DNA of 64,000 bases. It comes from an uncultured bacterium (GTDB lineage: Bacteria; Verrucomicrobiota; Kiritimatiellia; RFP12; UBA1067). Numbering within the stretch: the first letter of the stretch is position 1; the number at the start of each line of letters is the position of its first letter. The stretch is from the NCBI GenBank assembly GCA_902799955.1, contig CADCCQ010000016.1, positions 1-64,000 of the forward strand, read 5' to 3'. A model generated the notes under the pieces. The model was not told the DNA's origin and searched no databases. It saw nothing but the letters and a program-made list of their open reading frames with translations. A program made the translations under genes and the position numbers. Positions 50,101-57,360 of this stretch are shown here, piece by piece.

Positions 50101-50917
50101 CGACGCCGCCGACGCATCCGCCGGCACGCTGAACTTCGCCCGCTTCAGGGCGCTCCGCGACGAAGGCGACGGCGTGACCGTCAGGCTCTACAACGACCGC
50201 GAGGCCGCATCTGTGTCTCACGACGGAGGAGTGGCGCGGCTCGTCTGCCTGGCGCTTGCGGGGCGGTTCAAGTCCGCCGCCGGGCGCAGACCTCCGCTCT
50301 CCGCCGCGCTGCACCTGAAGTCCATCGGATACGACCCCGCCGCCCTCGCCCGCGACGTGTTCTTCGCCGCCGCGCTGGACGCCGCCGTGCGCGGCAAAGA
50401 CAGGGTGCGCACCGCAGAAGACCTGACGGAGAGGCTCCAGGCCGCGTCGTGGGACGTCGTCAGGCGCCACGAGGAGATACTGCGCCTCGCCTTCAAGATC
50501 GCCGAGGAGGCGTCGGACATCTCCGGGAAGCTGTCGCAGCTCGGCGACGAGACGGCGCAGGACGTCGTCACGCAGCTCGCGTGGCTCGTCTTCCCTGGCT
50601 TCGCGAAGGCGGTTGCACCAGTCAGACTCGAACATTACCCCCGCTACTTCAAGGCGATCCGCATGAGAATCGAACGCGCATCCCACAACCCGTCGGGAGA
50701 CGAGACGAAGATGGCCCGCTTCGAGCCGTACTGGGAGGACTACAGGGAAATCGTCTCGCGCAAGGACGCGCGCATAGCAAGCCGCGCCGCGCTTGACGAG
50801 TACCGCTGGATGCTCGAGGAGTACCGCGTCTCCGTGTTCGCTCCGGAAATCGGCACCCCGGTTCGCGTCAGCCCGAAGTCGCTCGCCGAGCTCTGGGTCA
50901 GGGCGACCGAGGGCTAG
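47165..50917 (+). CDS. hrpA: ATP-dependent RNA helicase HrpA
   Basis: A DEAH-box RNA helicase of 1250 residues, the usual size for the family. Walker A is CGETGSGKTTQLPK, the DEAH box is IIVDEAHERNLNVDF, motif III is SSATLDAERFSKFF, and motif VI is QRAGRCGRIGPGLCVRLYSE. The winged-helix/ratchet and the long C-terminal DUF3418-type region follow. It acts in the cytosol on structured RNA or stalled ribosomes. I chose the ATG at 47165, just after the promoter; an alternative is 47105. A longer frame from 46997 overlaps the divergent gene. It converges with cysK on a shared CTAG. Confidence 0.92.
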   Translation: MYTADFKIEYPAGLPVSERRGEIMELIRRNDVIIVCGETGSGKTTQLPKMALELGRGAHGRLIACTQPRRIAAVSVAERVAAETGTAPGQLVGYQHRFAKCAGDKTRIKFMTDGVLLAETRHDRLLNAYDTIIVDEAHERNLNVDFLLGILRHALERRRDLKVIVSSATLDAERFSKFFWNAPVVTVEGRLFPVTVEYAPPPDGESSDLPRETLAALRRIPIDADTLVFLPGERDIRETADALARSPDHSGDEIIPLMASLPQKELSRAFRTSPRRRIILSTNVAETSLTIPGIRAVVDSGLARIPRYVHRTQVQRLQIERISRASARQRAGRCGRIGPGLCVRLYSEEDFESREEYTPPEILRSSLAGVILTMLDLGLGSMDDFPFIDPPKPAMVAQGYRELLELGAIRREERHTPPAMTKLGRQLCRFPVEPRLARMLIEASRLAALPSTLPIVAAMGCDDPMRRPVDEREKADAAHAQFREPTSDFLGTLKLWKWWDAQSAELSQSKLRRLAEKTYLSFMKMREWRDIKRQLESLAGRLGLDCENDNGGPDAIHRALMTGLLTRIGHLDPEEPVYRGAHGVRFAIHPASALAKKRREPRDERHGRSNAAKTRSRQPAVPEWIMAGELVDTSRLFARSAAIIDPVWIESAASLVCKRSYHSPEWDAESGFVRAIERVTLYGLVIVEGRRRDYTNIDPVEARRLFIVHALVLGDFHHPPRDVAENLAVVEEMRSRAERLRRPEMFDQERLFAHFDKALPADVANVPALRRWLHSASRQERAAFRLNRDEWLSSAGNALAGFPDSIKIGGAVLSLSYRHAPDDTEVDGITCTARKSDAAILRLWRSDWLVPGALPEKVSFLLNALQNSTRRLVAPIADTVAIIMPLLTPRDESLRDAIRRVVQERCGIRIPPDAFDAVKVPPHLQVMFRITSDDGKQTLAASRSLEDALSAAGVGSSGGAAAGASAAKHVKWDFGRVDPDAADASAGTLNFARFRALRDEGDGVTVRLYNDREAASVSHDGGVARLVCLALAGRFKSAAGRRPPLSAALHLKSIGYDPAALARDVFFAAALDAAVRGKDRVRTAEDLTERLQAASWDVVRRHEEILRLAFKIAEEASDISGKLSQLGDETAQDVVTQLAWLVFPGFAKAVAPVRLEHYPRYFKAIRMRIERASHNPSGDETKMARFEPYWEDYREIVSRKDARIASRAALDEYRWMLEEYRVSVFAPEIGTPVRVSPKSLAELWVRATEG

Positions 50918-50921
50918 CCCT
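50908..50921. other. palindrome holding both stop codons of hrpA and cysK
   Basis: GAGGGCTAGCCCTC is a perfect 14-bp palindrome. On each strand it encodes Glu-Gly-stop, ending hrpA (+) and cysK (-) with a 4-nt overlap on CTAG. Confidence 0.9.
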
Positions 50922-51843
50922 CGAAAAGCGGCGTGGAAAAGTACCGCTCCGCGGTATCCGGCAGAACCGTCACGACCGTCTTGCCGGGGCCGAGCTTCTT
51001 TGCGAGCCTGAGCGCGGCGAAGACGTTGGTCCCGGACGAGATGCCGGCGAGAAGGCCCTCCCGGCGGGCGAGGTCGCGCGCCGTCTCAAGGGCGTCTTCG
51101 TCGGAGACGACGCAAATCTGGGAGTATATCTTCGTGTTTAGGTTGTCCGGGATCAGCCCGTCGCCGATCCCCATCTGGAGATGCGTGCCGACCGTTCCGC
51201 CGGCAAGGATCGCCGCGTTCTCCGGCTCGACCGCCCATATCTCGATGTCGGGGTTCTGAGCCTTGAGGACTTCGCCTATGCCGCTCAGCGTCCCGCCGGT
51301 CCCTATCCCCGAGCAGAACCCGTGGATTGGCCTTGCCGCCTGCTCCATTATCTCCAGCGCGGTGTGAAGCTTGTGCGCCGCCGGGTTGGCGGGGTTCGAG
51401 AACTGCTGCGGCACGTAGACCTTCGGGTTGTCGCGGCGCATCTCCTCTGCGCGGCGGACGCATTCGGCGATGGCGTCGCCGATGTTCCCGGCGTCGTGGA
51501 CGAGGACGACCTCCGCGCCGTAGTGGCGCATCAGCTTGCGCCGCTCCTCGGAGACGGAGTCCGGCATTATTATGACGGTGCGGTATCCGCGCACGGCGCC
51601 GACGAGCGCGAGGCCGATCCCCTGGTTTCCGCTGGTCGGCTCCACTATGATGGAGTCGGGCCCGATGAGCCCCCTCGCCTCCGCATCGCAAATCATGTTC
51701 CAGGCTGTGCGCGTCTTTATGGAACCTCCGACGTTGAGCGCCTCGAACTTCACCAGCACCTCGGCGGAGTCCTTCTCTGCCATTCGGTGCAGCCGCACGA
51801 GCGGCGTATGCCCTATGGCGTCCAGTATTGTATCAGATATCAT
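50914..51843 (-). CDS. cysK: cysteine synthase (O-acetylserine sulfhydrylase)
   Basis: A 309-residue fold-type II PLP enzyme making cysteine from O-acetylserine and sulfide. The PLP Lys is in LNVGGSIKTRTAW. The substrate loop is VEPTSGNQGIGLALV, and the phosphate-binding loop is GIGTGGTLSGIGEVL. The C-terminus has ISSGTNVFAALRLAKKLGPG. The ATG at 51843 is preceded by a TATAAT box ending 7 nt upstream and no Shine-Dalgarno, consistent with a leaderless message. It converges with hrpA. Confidence 0.93.
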   Translation of the reverse strand: MISDTILDAIGHTPLVRLHRMAEKDSAEVLVKFEALNVGGSIKTRTAWNMICDAEARGLIGPDSIIVEPTSGNQGIGLALVGAVRGYRTVIIMPDSVSEERRKLMRHYGAEVVLVHDAGNIGDAIAECVRRAEEMRRDNPKVYVPQQFSNPANPAAHKLHTALEIMEQAARPIHGFCSGIGTGGTLSGIGEVLKAQNPDIEIWAVEPENAAILAGGTVGTHLQMGIGDGLIPDNLNTKIYSQICVVSDEDALETARDLARREGLLAGISSGTNVFAALRLAKKLGPGKTVVTVLPDTAERYFSTPLFEG

Positions 51844-51880
51844 TTATAGTATTATATCACATGCAGCCCTAAAATGTAAC
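51844..51880 (-). promoter_or_regulatory. cysK promoter, leaderless type
   Basis: TATAAT (51856-51851) ends 7 nt before the ATG. The -35 (GTTACA at 51880-51875, 18-bp spacing) is imperfect. No ribosome site is present. Confidence 0.55.
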
Positions 51881-51888
51881 GCGCAAAA

Positions 51889-52980
51889 TCACCGTGCAGT
51901 GCGGGCGAAGAAATGTGGGGAGTCGCCGCGCGAGCCGTAGTTGACGCGCTCGCCTATCGCGGCGAGGCGGCGCTCGAGGCAGCCCCTGCACAGAGAGGCG
52001 TTTTCGTCCAGGCAGGGCTTGCCGGCGTAGAGCTGGTAGTTCCTGCGGTACTTCACGTCTGTGATGTTCGGCATCATCACGTTCGCACCGGCGAGGATCC
52101 CCCTTTCGCGTCCGTCGTGGGCAAGGGCCTGGAGCGCGGTGGTGGCGGCGATGTTCACGTCGTGGAGGTGGAGTCGTGTCGCTGTGATCATGTTCAGCGC
52201 GACGCGAATGCGGTCCTCGGCGGAGATCCCGCCCGCGACCGCCGCGAGCGGCGTGTCGGGATGCGGGATATAGGGGCCCATGCCGATCATGTCGGCGTCG
52301 ATCGCGGCGAAGAAAAGGATGTCGTCCGCCAGATCCTCCGGCGTCTGGCCGGGGAGCGCGCTCATCGTCCCGGTCCCAACCTGGTACCCGCAGCGCCTCA
52401 GCGCCCTCAGGCACTCGACGCGGCGCTCGAAGCTGTGCGACGGCGGATGAAGCGACGAATACAGCCTGCTGCTCGACGTCTCGATCCGGAGCAGGTAGCG
52501 CGAGGCGCCCGCCTCTTTCCAGCGGCGGTAGACGTCCTCGTCCTGCTCTCCGAGGGAGAGCGTCACGCCAAGGTCGAAGCGCCGGATGCGCCGCAGGCAC
52601 TCCTCGACGAATTCCGTGTTCGCCTCCGCCTCGACCTCGCCGCCCTGCAGGACGATCGACGCGTACCCGAACCTGGCGTTCGCCTCGGCGAGGCGCTCCA
52701 CCTCGTCGACGGAGAGCCTGTACCTGTCGACGTTGACGTTGGAGCGCCGTATGCCGCAGTAGAAGCAGTCCTTTGCGCAGACGTTGCCAAGCTCGACGAG
52801 CCCGCGCATCGAGACGACCTTCCCGGAGTGGCGGCACTTCAACTCGTACGCCGCCGCGCGAAGAACCTCCGCCGCCTCCGCGTCGGTGTTCGAGACGACC
52901 GCCGCCAGCTCTTCCCTGACAAGCCCGTGGGGGCGCACCAGCGCCTTTCCCACCAAGGTCTCGGCCTCGACCTTCGTCAT
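51889..52980 (-). CDS. hydE: [FeFe]-hydrogenase maturation radical SAM protein HydE
   Basis: A 363-residue radical SAM enzyme. The cluster motif CxxxCxxC is in LGNVCAKDCFYCGIRRSN. BioB/HydE-type signatures are YASIVLQGGEVE, RYLLRIETSSSRLYSSLHPP, GYQVGTGTMSALPGQTPEDL and GPYIPHPDTPL. HydE helps make the diiron subcluster of [FeFe]-hydrogenase; PylB-like enzymes are the main alternative, but the HPDTPL segment and length fit HydE. HydF, HydG and the hydrogenase are not in the window. The start overlaps the esterase stop by 4 nt (ATGA), an unexpected partner. Confidence 0.85.
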   Translation of the reverse strand: MTKVEAETLVGKALVRPHGLVREELAAVVSNTDAEAAEVLRAAAYELKCRHSGKVVSMRGLVELGNVCAKDCFYCGIRRSNVNVDRYRLSVDEVERLAEANARFGYASIVLQGGEVEAEANTEFVEECLRRIRRFDLGVTLSLGEQDEDVYRRWKEAGASRYLLRIETSSSRLYSSLHPPSHSFERRVECLRALRRCGYQVGTGTMSALPGQTPEDLADDILFFAAIDADMIGMGPYIPHPDTPLAAVAGGISAEDRIRVALNMITATRLHLHDVNIAATTALQALAHDGRERGILAGANVMMPNITDVKYRRNYQLYAGKPCLDENASLCRGCLERRLAAIGERVNYGSRGDSPHFFARTAR

Positions 52981-54152
52981 TTGCCAAGGGCCTTCCGTAC
53001 AATCCACTCCGCGCCGTTGTTGGACACCTGGCCGTGGTTCGAGCCAAAGAAGACCCTCGACTCGGACTTCACGCCGGCCTTGCCAAGTCGGCTTTCCAGG
53101 GCCGTCTTCTGCACGATGGGTATGATGCCGTCCGTCTTCACGAGCGGCATGAGCTGCCCGTATGCCATCATCGTCGGCACGGAACGGCTGGTGACGAGGT
53201 TCACGGGCGACCACTTCGCGGCGAGCGGGAGGACGTCTTCGTCCGGCGCGTCGTCCGCCATCCCGACGAGGCGCTTGAGAAGGATGCGGATCGGCTTGCG
53301 CGGGTCCTTGTCGGAGAGCTTTGACGTCGGCGTCTTCATGTTATCGCCGAACGACAGGAAGTCCGTCGGCCCAACGATGTCCACGATGCGCGATATCCTG
53401 ACCTTGTGGGAGAGGCCGAGGGAGAGCTTCTCCGGCGCGTCCTGGTCGTATGCGTAGAGAAGCGCGAGGTGCGCGCCGGCGGACTCGCCCGACATGACGA
53501 ACTCGGACATCTCGACTCCGACGCCGGAGAGCACGTCGCCAAGGCGAGACACGGCGAGGTCGATGTCCCTGAGCATCGCCTCGAACGTCGCCTCCGGGCG
53601 CTTGGCGTCGGTGACGTTCATGGAGATGTCGGACTGCAGTATGTAGTTCGGCGAGACAAGCACCACGCCGCCGCGCATGAACTCCTTGAAGAGGTAGTGG
53701 GGGATCGCGCCCTTGTCGAAGCAGTGCGACCACGTACCGCCGTGTATGTACATCACGACGACGGCCTTCCCGCCTTTATAGGAGTTTGGGACGTAGACGT
53801 CCATCTGCTGGCCCGAGCAATGCCGGCAAATCTTCACGCCCAGGGCGCTCGACGTCCAGTTGCCTACCCTTCCGCGGAATCCCGGCCCCTCGTCCTTGAG
53901 GTCCTTGCGCTCGCCGTACGGGACGTCGTACCAGCACCTGAAGCCAGGGCGCACCAACGGCCTGGGCAGGGCCGCCTGCGGCGCGGCGGCGAAGGCGGCA
54001 CACGCTGCGAACAAGGATGCAAGTATAAAATGCAAAATGTAAAAAGCAGAATTGCGGTGTCTGCCTCTCGGCAAACAGGTCGCGCCCCGACGACAATTTG
54101 CATTTGCCATTTGTGAACAGTTGTGACAATTGCGATTTGTGACAATCTTCAT
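52977..54152 (-). CDS. secreted alpha/beta hydrolase (carboxylesterase/feruloyl-esterase-like)
   Basis: A 391-residue protein of the BD-FAE/Hsl-like esterase type. The oxyanion segment is VVMYIHGGTWSH, the nucleophile Ser is in EFVMSGESAGAHLALLY, and the His is near VFFGSNHGQVSN. The N-terminus is unusual. From the start at 54152 (AAGGGAC upstream) it reads a Cys-rich peptide (TNRNCHNCSQMANAN) shared with a leader ORF at 59952-60041. The hydrophobic signal-like FYILHFILASLFAACAAFAA follows only after residue 35, partly encoded by AAAATGC-type heptads. The real start could be internal, but no Met lies closer. It may remove ester groups from plant glycans. Confidence 0.78.
   Translation of the reverse strand: MKIVTNRNCHNCSQMANANCRRGATCLPRGRHRNSAFYILHFILASLFAACAAFAAAPQAALPRPLVRPGFRCWYDVPYGERKDLKDEGPGFRGRVGNWTSSALGVKICRHCSGQQMDVYVPNSYKGGKAVVVMYIHGGTWSHCFDKGAIPHYLFKEFMRGGVVLVSPNYILQSDISMNVTDAKRPEATFEAMLRDIDLAVSRLGDVLSGVGVEMSEFVMSGESAGAHLALLYAYDQDAPEKLSLGLSHKVRISRIVDIVGPTDFLSFGDNMKTPTSKLSDKDPRKPIRILLKRLVGMADDAPDEDVLPLAAKWSPVNLVTSRSVPTMMAYGQLMPLVKTDGIIPIVQKTALESRLGKAGVKSESRVFFGSNHGQVSNNGAEWIVRKALGK
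54027..54054. repeat. heptads within the signal-peptide codons of the esterase
   Basis: Units AAAATGC, AAAATGT, AAAAAGC and AGAATTG start at 54027, 54034, 54041 and 54048, a strict 7-base period. Confidence 0.7.
54097..54152 (-). repeat. 56-bp CHNC repeat, copy A (esterase N-terminus)
   Basis: This 56-bp stretch matches 59986-60041 at 51 of 56 positions, ending exactly at the start codon in both. It encodes M-K-I-V-TNRNCHNCSQMANAN. Confidence 0.85.
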
Positions 54153-54176
54153 CTTAGTCCCTTTCATTTTTTCATT

Positions 54177-54204
54177 TTACACTTTACATTTTACACTTTA
54201 CACT
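54177..54204. repeat. TTACNNN heptads between esterase and 54210 gene
   Basis: TTAC at 54177, 54184, 54191 and 54198 (units TTACACT/TTACATT), the same type as at 36045-36087. Confidence 0.75.
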
Positions 54205-54209
54205 CTTCA

Positions 54210-54695
54210 TCACCTCAGCCTTATGCTGAACTTCTTGTTTTCAACACTCCTGAACGCCTCGAACGCAAGCTCGCCGATACCGCGCTTGACAATCCGCATG
54301 CGGTTCCACTGCGGATTGAAGTCGCGACGGTCGATTGTCAGCGATCTAGAGACGCGCCCCGCACTAGGTTCCGGCCATTTCTCGACGATACCGGTTCCCG
54401 TGTCTGCGCGGAACCATTTGCCACAGTCATACCCCCACTCGAAGTCCGCCTCCTCCACGGAAAGCGAAACCCCTTGCGCCGTCCCCACGGCGATCGACAG
54501 GCTGTTAGACACGCTGGCAGACAGTTCAAGCGAAAGCGTCACGCACCTAAGCCTGGCGTAGTCGATGTCGAGCACGATGTTAGTTGTGACTTCGCTATTC
54601 GGCAACTCCCCTTGTGGCAACGTTGGCAATGGAGTGACTTTTGCCCCAAGCAGAGAAAGAGGCAGCATAGAAACCAGTAAAAGCGTCTTTTTCAT
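54210..54695 (-). CDS. small secreted protein, unknown (operon gene 5)
   Basis: A 161-residue exported protein with the signal peptide MKKTLLLVSMLPLSLLGA. It is beta-rich with alternating Ser/Leu strands (CVTLSLELSASVSNSLSIAV) and WGYDCGKWFRADTGTG. I do not recognise the family. It is the last gene of the minus-strand series beginning at 59952 and may be an accessory of the membrane-anchored protein there. CAGGGA precedes the ATG. Confidence 0.7.
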   Translation of the reverse strand: MKKTLLLVSMLPLSLLGAKVTPLPTLPQGELPNSEVTTNIVLDIDYARLRCVTLSLELSASVSNSLSIAVGTAQGVSLSVEEADFEWGYDCGKWFRADTGTGIVEKWPEPSAGRVSRSLTIDRRDFNPQWNRMRIVKRGIGELAFEAFRSVENKKFSIRLR

Positions 54696-54774
54696 GGTGT
54701 TTTGTCCCTGCGTGGTTTATGGCGGGTTATCCAGGAAATCTCTGACTGCGTTTCTTCATTCCTCAGCATTTCGT

Positions 54775-55632
54775 TCATTCATGCGCCCATTTGGGCCGAC
54801 GCCCCATCTTTCTGATAATCTCTTTCAGCATTGGCTTGGCATCTTCGTCTGTCGGACAGAAGCTGCGGTAATAGTCATACCCTTTCTTCAAAACGCTGTC
54901 ATCCCTGTCCAGTTCATCCCCCAACATTTCCACACACGGCTTCAGCACCGCCACGTATTCTGGTTGTCCGCTATCGGAGAATCTGCGAAGTTCCTTTACA
55001 GCCATACAATACCTTTCCGCAGAAACACCCGCGTCGTCCGTGAAATTGTTTTTCCTCCCGAATTCGAGCATCCGGCGAAGAAACGCATGCGACACGGCAA
55101 CCCTGTTGCTCCAGACCTCGAATGACTCTTTCTCTCGGATCACCCGCCAAGTCTGGCCATCAACTTCTCTGCCATACTGGCAATCTCCAAAATGTACCGC
55201 CAGAACCAAATACTCAAACATTCCCGAAGTTCTACGTTTGACATCCGCCGCAAGTATGTCATGCTCAATCTCATCCGCAACTTTAGACACTGTCTCCAAT
55301 GACGCATCCAACCTGAAATCGCGCACTGTAGCAGTATTTTCAATATAGCGCCCTAATCTCTCAAACCGCCACTTGGGGCGTTGAGGCACTTCGACCTCGA
55401 GTGCAGATTCTCTGGAAAATGCTGAAACATTGTTGCTTTGCTGTAACGTCACCGCCGTAGGGGGCAATGGCCCGTTGCCCCCTACGGGACGAAATTCTGC
55501 CATCCCTTCATGTCGCGCATTCGGTTCTTTACATGGCTTGGGAACCGCCTCTCCGTCTTTTCCTGAACATCCCCACAAAATCGCCATTGCCAATGGCGCT
55601 GAAAACATTACTGCGTGTGCTTTCATTTTCAT
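54775..55632 (-). CDS. lipoprotein, unknown, with palindrome insert (operon gene 4)
   Basis: A 285-residue lipoprotein: MKMKAHAVMFSAPLAMAILWGCS ends in the lipobox LWGC. Residues about 38-48 (FRPVGGNGPLPPTAV) are encoded by a 33-bp perfect palindrome that looks inserted. The rest is helical (VSKVADEIEHDILAADVKRR; VAVSHAFLRRMLEFGRK). GGAGGAG precedes the ATG; a longer frame to 55761 has no signal peptide and is rejected. Function unknown; it probably acts at the envelope with its neighbours. Confidence 0.7.
   Translation of the reverse strand: MKMKAHAVMFSAPLAMAILWGCSGKDGEAVPKPCKEPNARHEGMAEFRPVGGNGPLPPTAVTLQQSNNVSAFSRESALEVEVPQRPKWRFERLGRYIENTATVRDFRLDASLETVSKVADEIEHDILAADVKRRTSGMFEYLVLAVHFGDCQYGREVDGQTWRVIREKESFEVWSNRVAVSHAFLRRMLEFGRKNNFTDDAGVSAERYCMAVKELRRFSDSGQPEYVAVLKPCVEMLGDELDRDDSVLKKGYDYYRSFCPTDEDAKPMLKEIIRKMGRRPKWAHE
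55455..55487. repeat. 33-bp perfect palindromic element in a coding region
   Basis: CCGTAGGGGGCAA (55455-55467) and its exact reverse complement (55475-55487) enclose a 7-nt loop. This type of G-rich palindrome is typical of REP-like dispersed elements; here it is translated in frame. Confidence 0.85.
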
Positions 55633-55776
55633 TCTCCTCCGTGTACTGTTACGCCATCCAGGCGAATCCAATCGTTTGTGCAGAAACAGGATTCTTCGGG
55701 TTCCATCCACAAAGCAACCAGTGCCCACCTCATATACAGAAGGGTCATTTTGCATTCTCAAGCGAAGCGCACATTG

Positions 55777-56523
55777 TCAGTCCTCCTGCACCGCGTCGCG
55801 CTGAGCGGCATCGTATATTTCCTTAGGCCGACCTGTCAACCCCGGCGGGCGTAGTCGCGCAAGGTTGTCTCGCCGCTGCTGGCTGTGGCGATACCAGGGG
55901 TTGAGTTCACAGGCGCGACGGTCAATAGTAATAACCAAATCTGTATTGATACCAGCTTGTTCTATAAAGAATGCCGCAATTCTTGCTTCCTGGACGGGGT
56001 CGTTTATATACATACCATGTCCGTTCCGACACATTTTCCGCAATCGCACACAAATAGTCCCCCTCATGTGAACATTATAAAAATCAGCATTCGTAACAAT
56101 CCCACGCACAAAATCTATGAGTTCAGGAGAGTGTTTCAATATACCTATGCTTGCGCCGATTGCATCACTTTGAGCAAAATCATTCCGACTCGTTATTATT
56201 GTACTAAGAAAAACTAGATCATTTGTACTTCCATATGTTGCAAGGTATGATATTGCTTGCGATCTGGCATCCCTCTTGCGTTCATCCGATTCGGCGGAAG
56301 TATACTTTGTAGCGATGGTCTTCAAGTCAATTGCGACCTGATTCGTGGTGACATGGTACTTTGAAATAATGTCTGCCGGCGTCGGGACAACCTCAGGGAA
56401 AGTCAAATCGTCACACGGCACAAACGCACAGATGCGTTCCAGTTCCTCTAAACGTTCCACATCATTACCACGTAGTATTGTCGCACATAAGACTACGGTT
56501 ATCGTTGTCATCATCTTTTTCAT
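55777..56523 (-). CDS. small secreted protein with HEAT-like helices, unknown (operon gene 3)
   Basis: A 248-residue exported protein starting MKKMMTTITVVLCATILRG after a GAGGAG ribosome site. The middle (RDARSQAISYLATYGSTNDL; DAIGASIGILKHSPELIDFV) looks like short alpha-helical HEAT-type repeats. The C-terminus has NPWYRHSQQRRDNLARLRPP. No catalytic motif is visible. It lies 61 nt after the upstream secreted gene. GC content is visibly lower than in the enzymes around 20-30 kb, a possible sign of transfer. Confidence 0.7.
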   Translation of the reverse strand: MKKMMTTITVVLCATILRGNDVERLEELERICAFVPCDDLTFPEVVPTPADIISKYHVTTNQVAIDLKTIATKYTSAESDERKRDARSQAISYLATYGSTNDLVFLSTIITSRNDFAQSDAIGASIGILKHSPELIDFVRGIVTNADFYNVHMRGTICVRLRKMCRNGHGMYINDPVQEARIAAFFIEQAGINTDLVITIDRRACELNPWYRHSQQRRDNLARLRPPGLTGRPKEIYDAAQRDAVQED

Positions 56524-56584
56524 GTCTGCATTCTCCTCTTGGATGTGCCTAATACCATAAAACGCATCGGCAATCTCCAAAATT

Positions 56585-57343
56585 TCAATGCGAAGATTGT
56601 TTTAGCTCCCAAAACAGTCCTCTTTGTTCATCTTTGGTTGCATGACTCACGGTAACGAGTTCGTTTGTGAACACTGTAAATTCCTCGTCGGACATTATCG
56701 TTCGACAACCAGCAACAGACTTGCCACACAGTGAAAGAAGTCCACGTCTGTAACGACGAACAGCGGTATTGGCTTCCAATACCCGAATTTGTAGATGCCT
56801 CTTCACGTCTTGCATCTTCTTTCTTTCTCTTTGCAATTCCTCTTCCCGAAGCCGCAATTCCACCATTTCTGTTTCATTCGTAGAAAGGAACATCCTTACC
56901 GCAAAACCGCGACTTTTTGCCAGGCTGCTGGAGAAATCAGCCTCACGCACACTTCCAATGTATTCTGCCAATCTAACACATTCCGCCGCATTTGTCTGGA
57001 AATCGAACATGGAATATCCAAGCATGTCGAAATAAATTCCTCGATTTTCAATTATCCTCACTCCCACGCTTTCATCTATAATATTTGTGGAGACATGGAC
57101 TACTATTGATGTAACGGCATCAAGCACGATTGACTCGACGGCACGTCGTCCCTCCGTGGATACAGGTTGTACAAGCCTACAACGGAAGTCATCATACACA
57201 CCAGTCATAATGACATTTGTAGAATTCATCAATTCTGCTGTGAAAAGCGATTGTGCTTCTTCAACCGTTGGATACGTGCAGTACCCAACTGCCGGCATTA
57301 GCAATGCGAGCAGCATTCGTCTGGCAAGTCTTGCTTGTTTCAT
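56585..57343 (-). CDS. small secreted protein with coiled coil, unknown (operon gene 2)
   Basis: A 252-residue exported protein with the signal peptide MKQARLARRMLLALLMPAVGYC. The N-terminal half is alpha/beta (VEEAQSLFTAELMNSTNVIM; SIVVHVSTNIIDESVGVRII). Residues about 160-190 form a charged coiled coil (EMVELRLREEELQRERKKMQ), followed by a basic helix. AAGGAGACC precedes the start, 17 nt after the 57361 gene. AT-richer than its surroundings. Function unknown. Confidence 0.7.
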   Translation of the reverse strand: MKQARLARRMLLALLMPAVGYCTYPTVEEAQSLFTAELMNSTNVIMTGVYDDFRCRLVQPVSTEGRRAVESIVLDAVTSIVVHVSTNIIDESVGVRIIENRGIYFDMLGYSMFDFQTNAAECVRLAEYIGSVREADFSSSLAKSRGFAVRMFLSTNETEMVELRLREEELQRERKKMQDVKRHLQIRVLEANTAVRRYRRGLLSLCGKSVAGCRTIMSDEEFTVFTNELVTVSHATKDEQRGLFWELKQSSH

Positions 57344-57360
57344 GTCATGGTCTCCTTATG

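Noticed and set aside
49343..50686. minus-strand frame opposite hrpA
   Set aside because: Shadow of the helicase coding sequence, without any motif.
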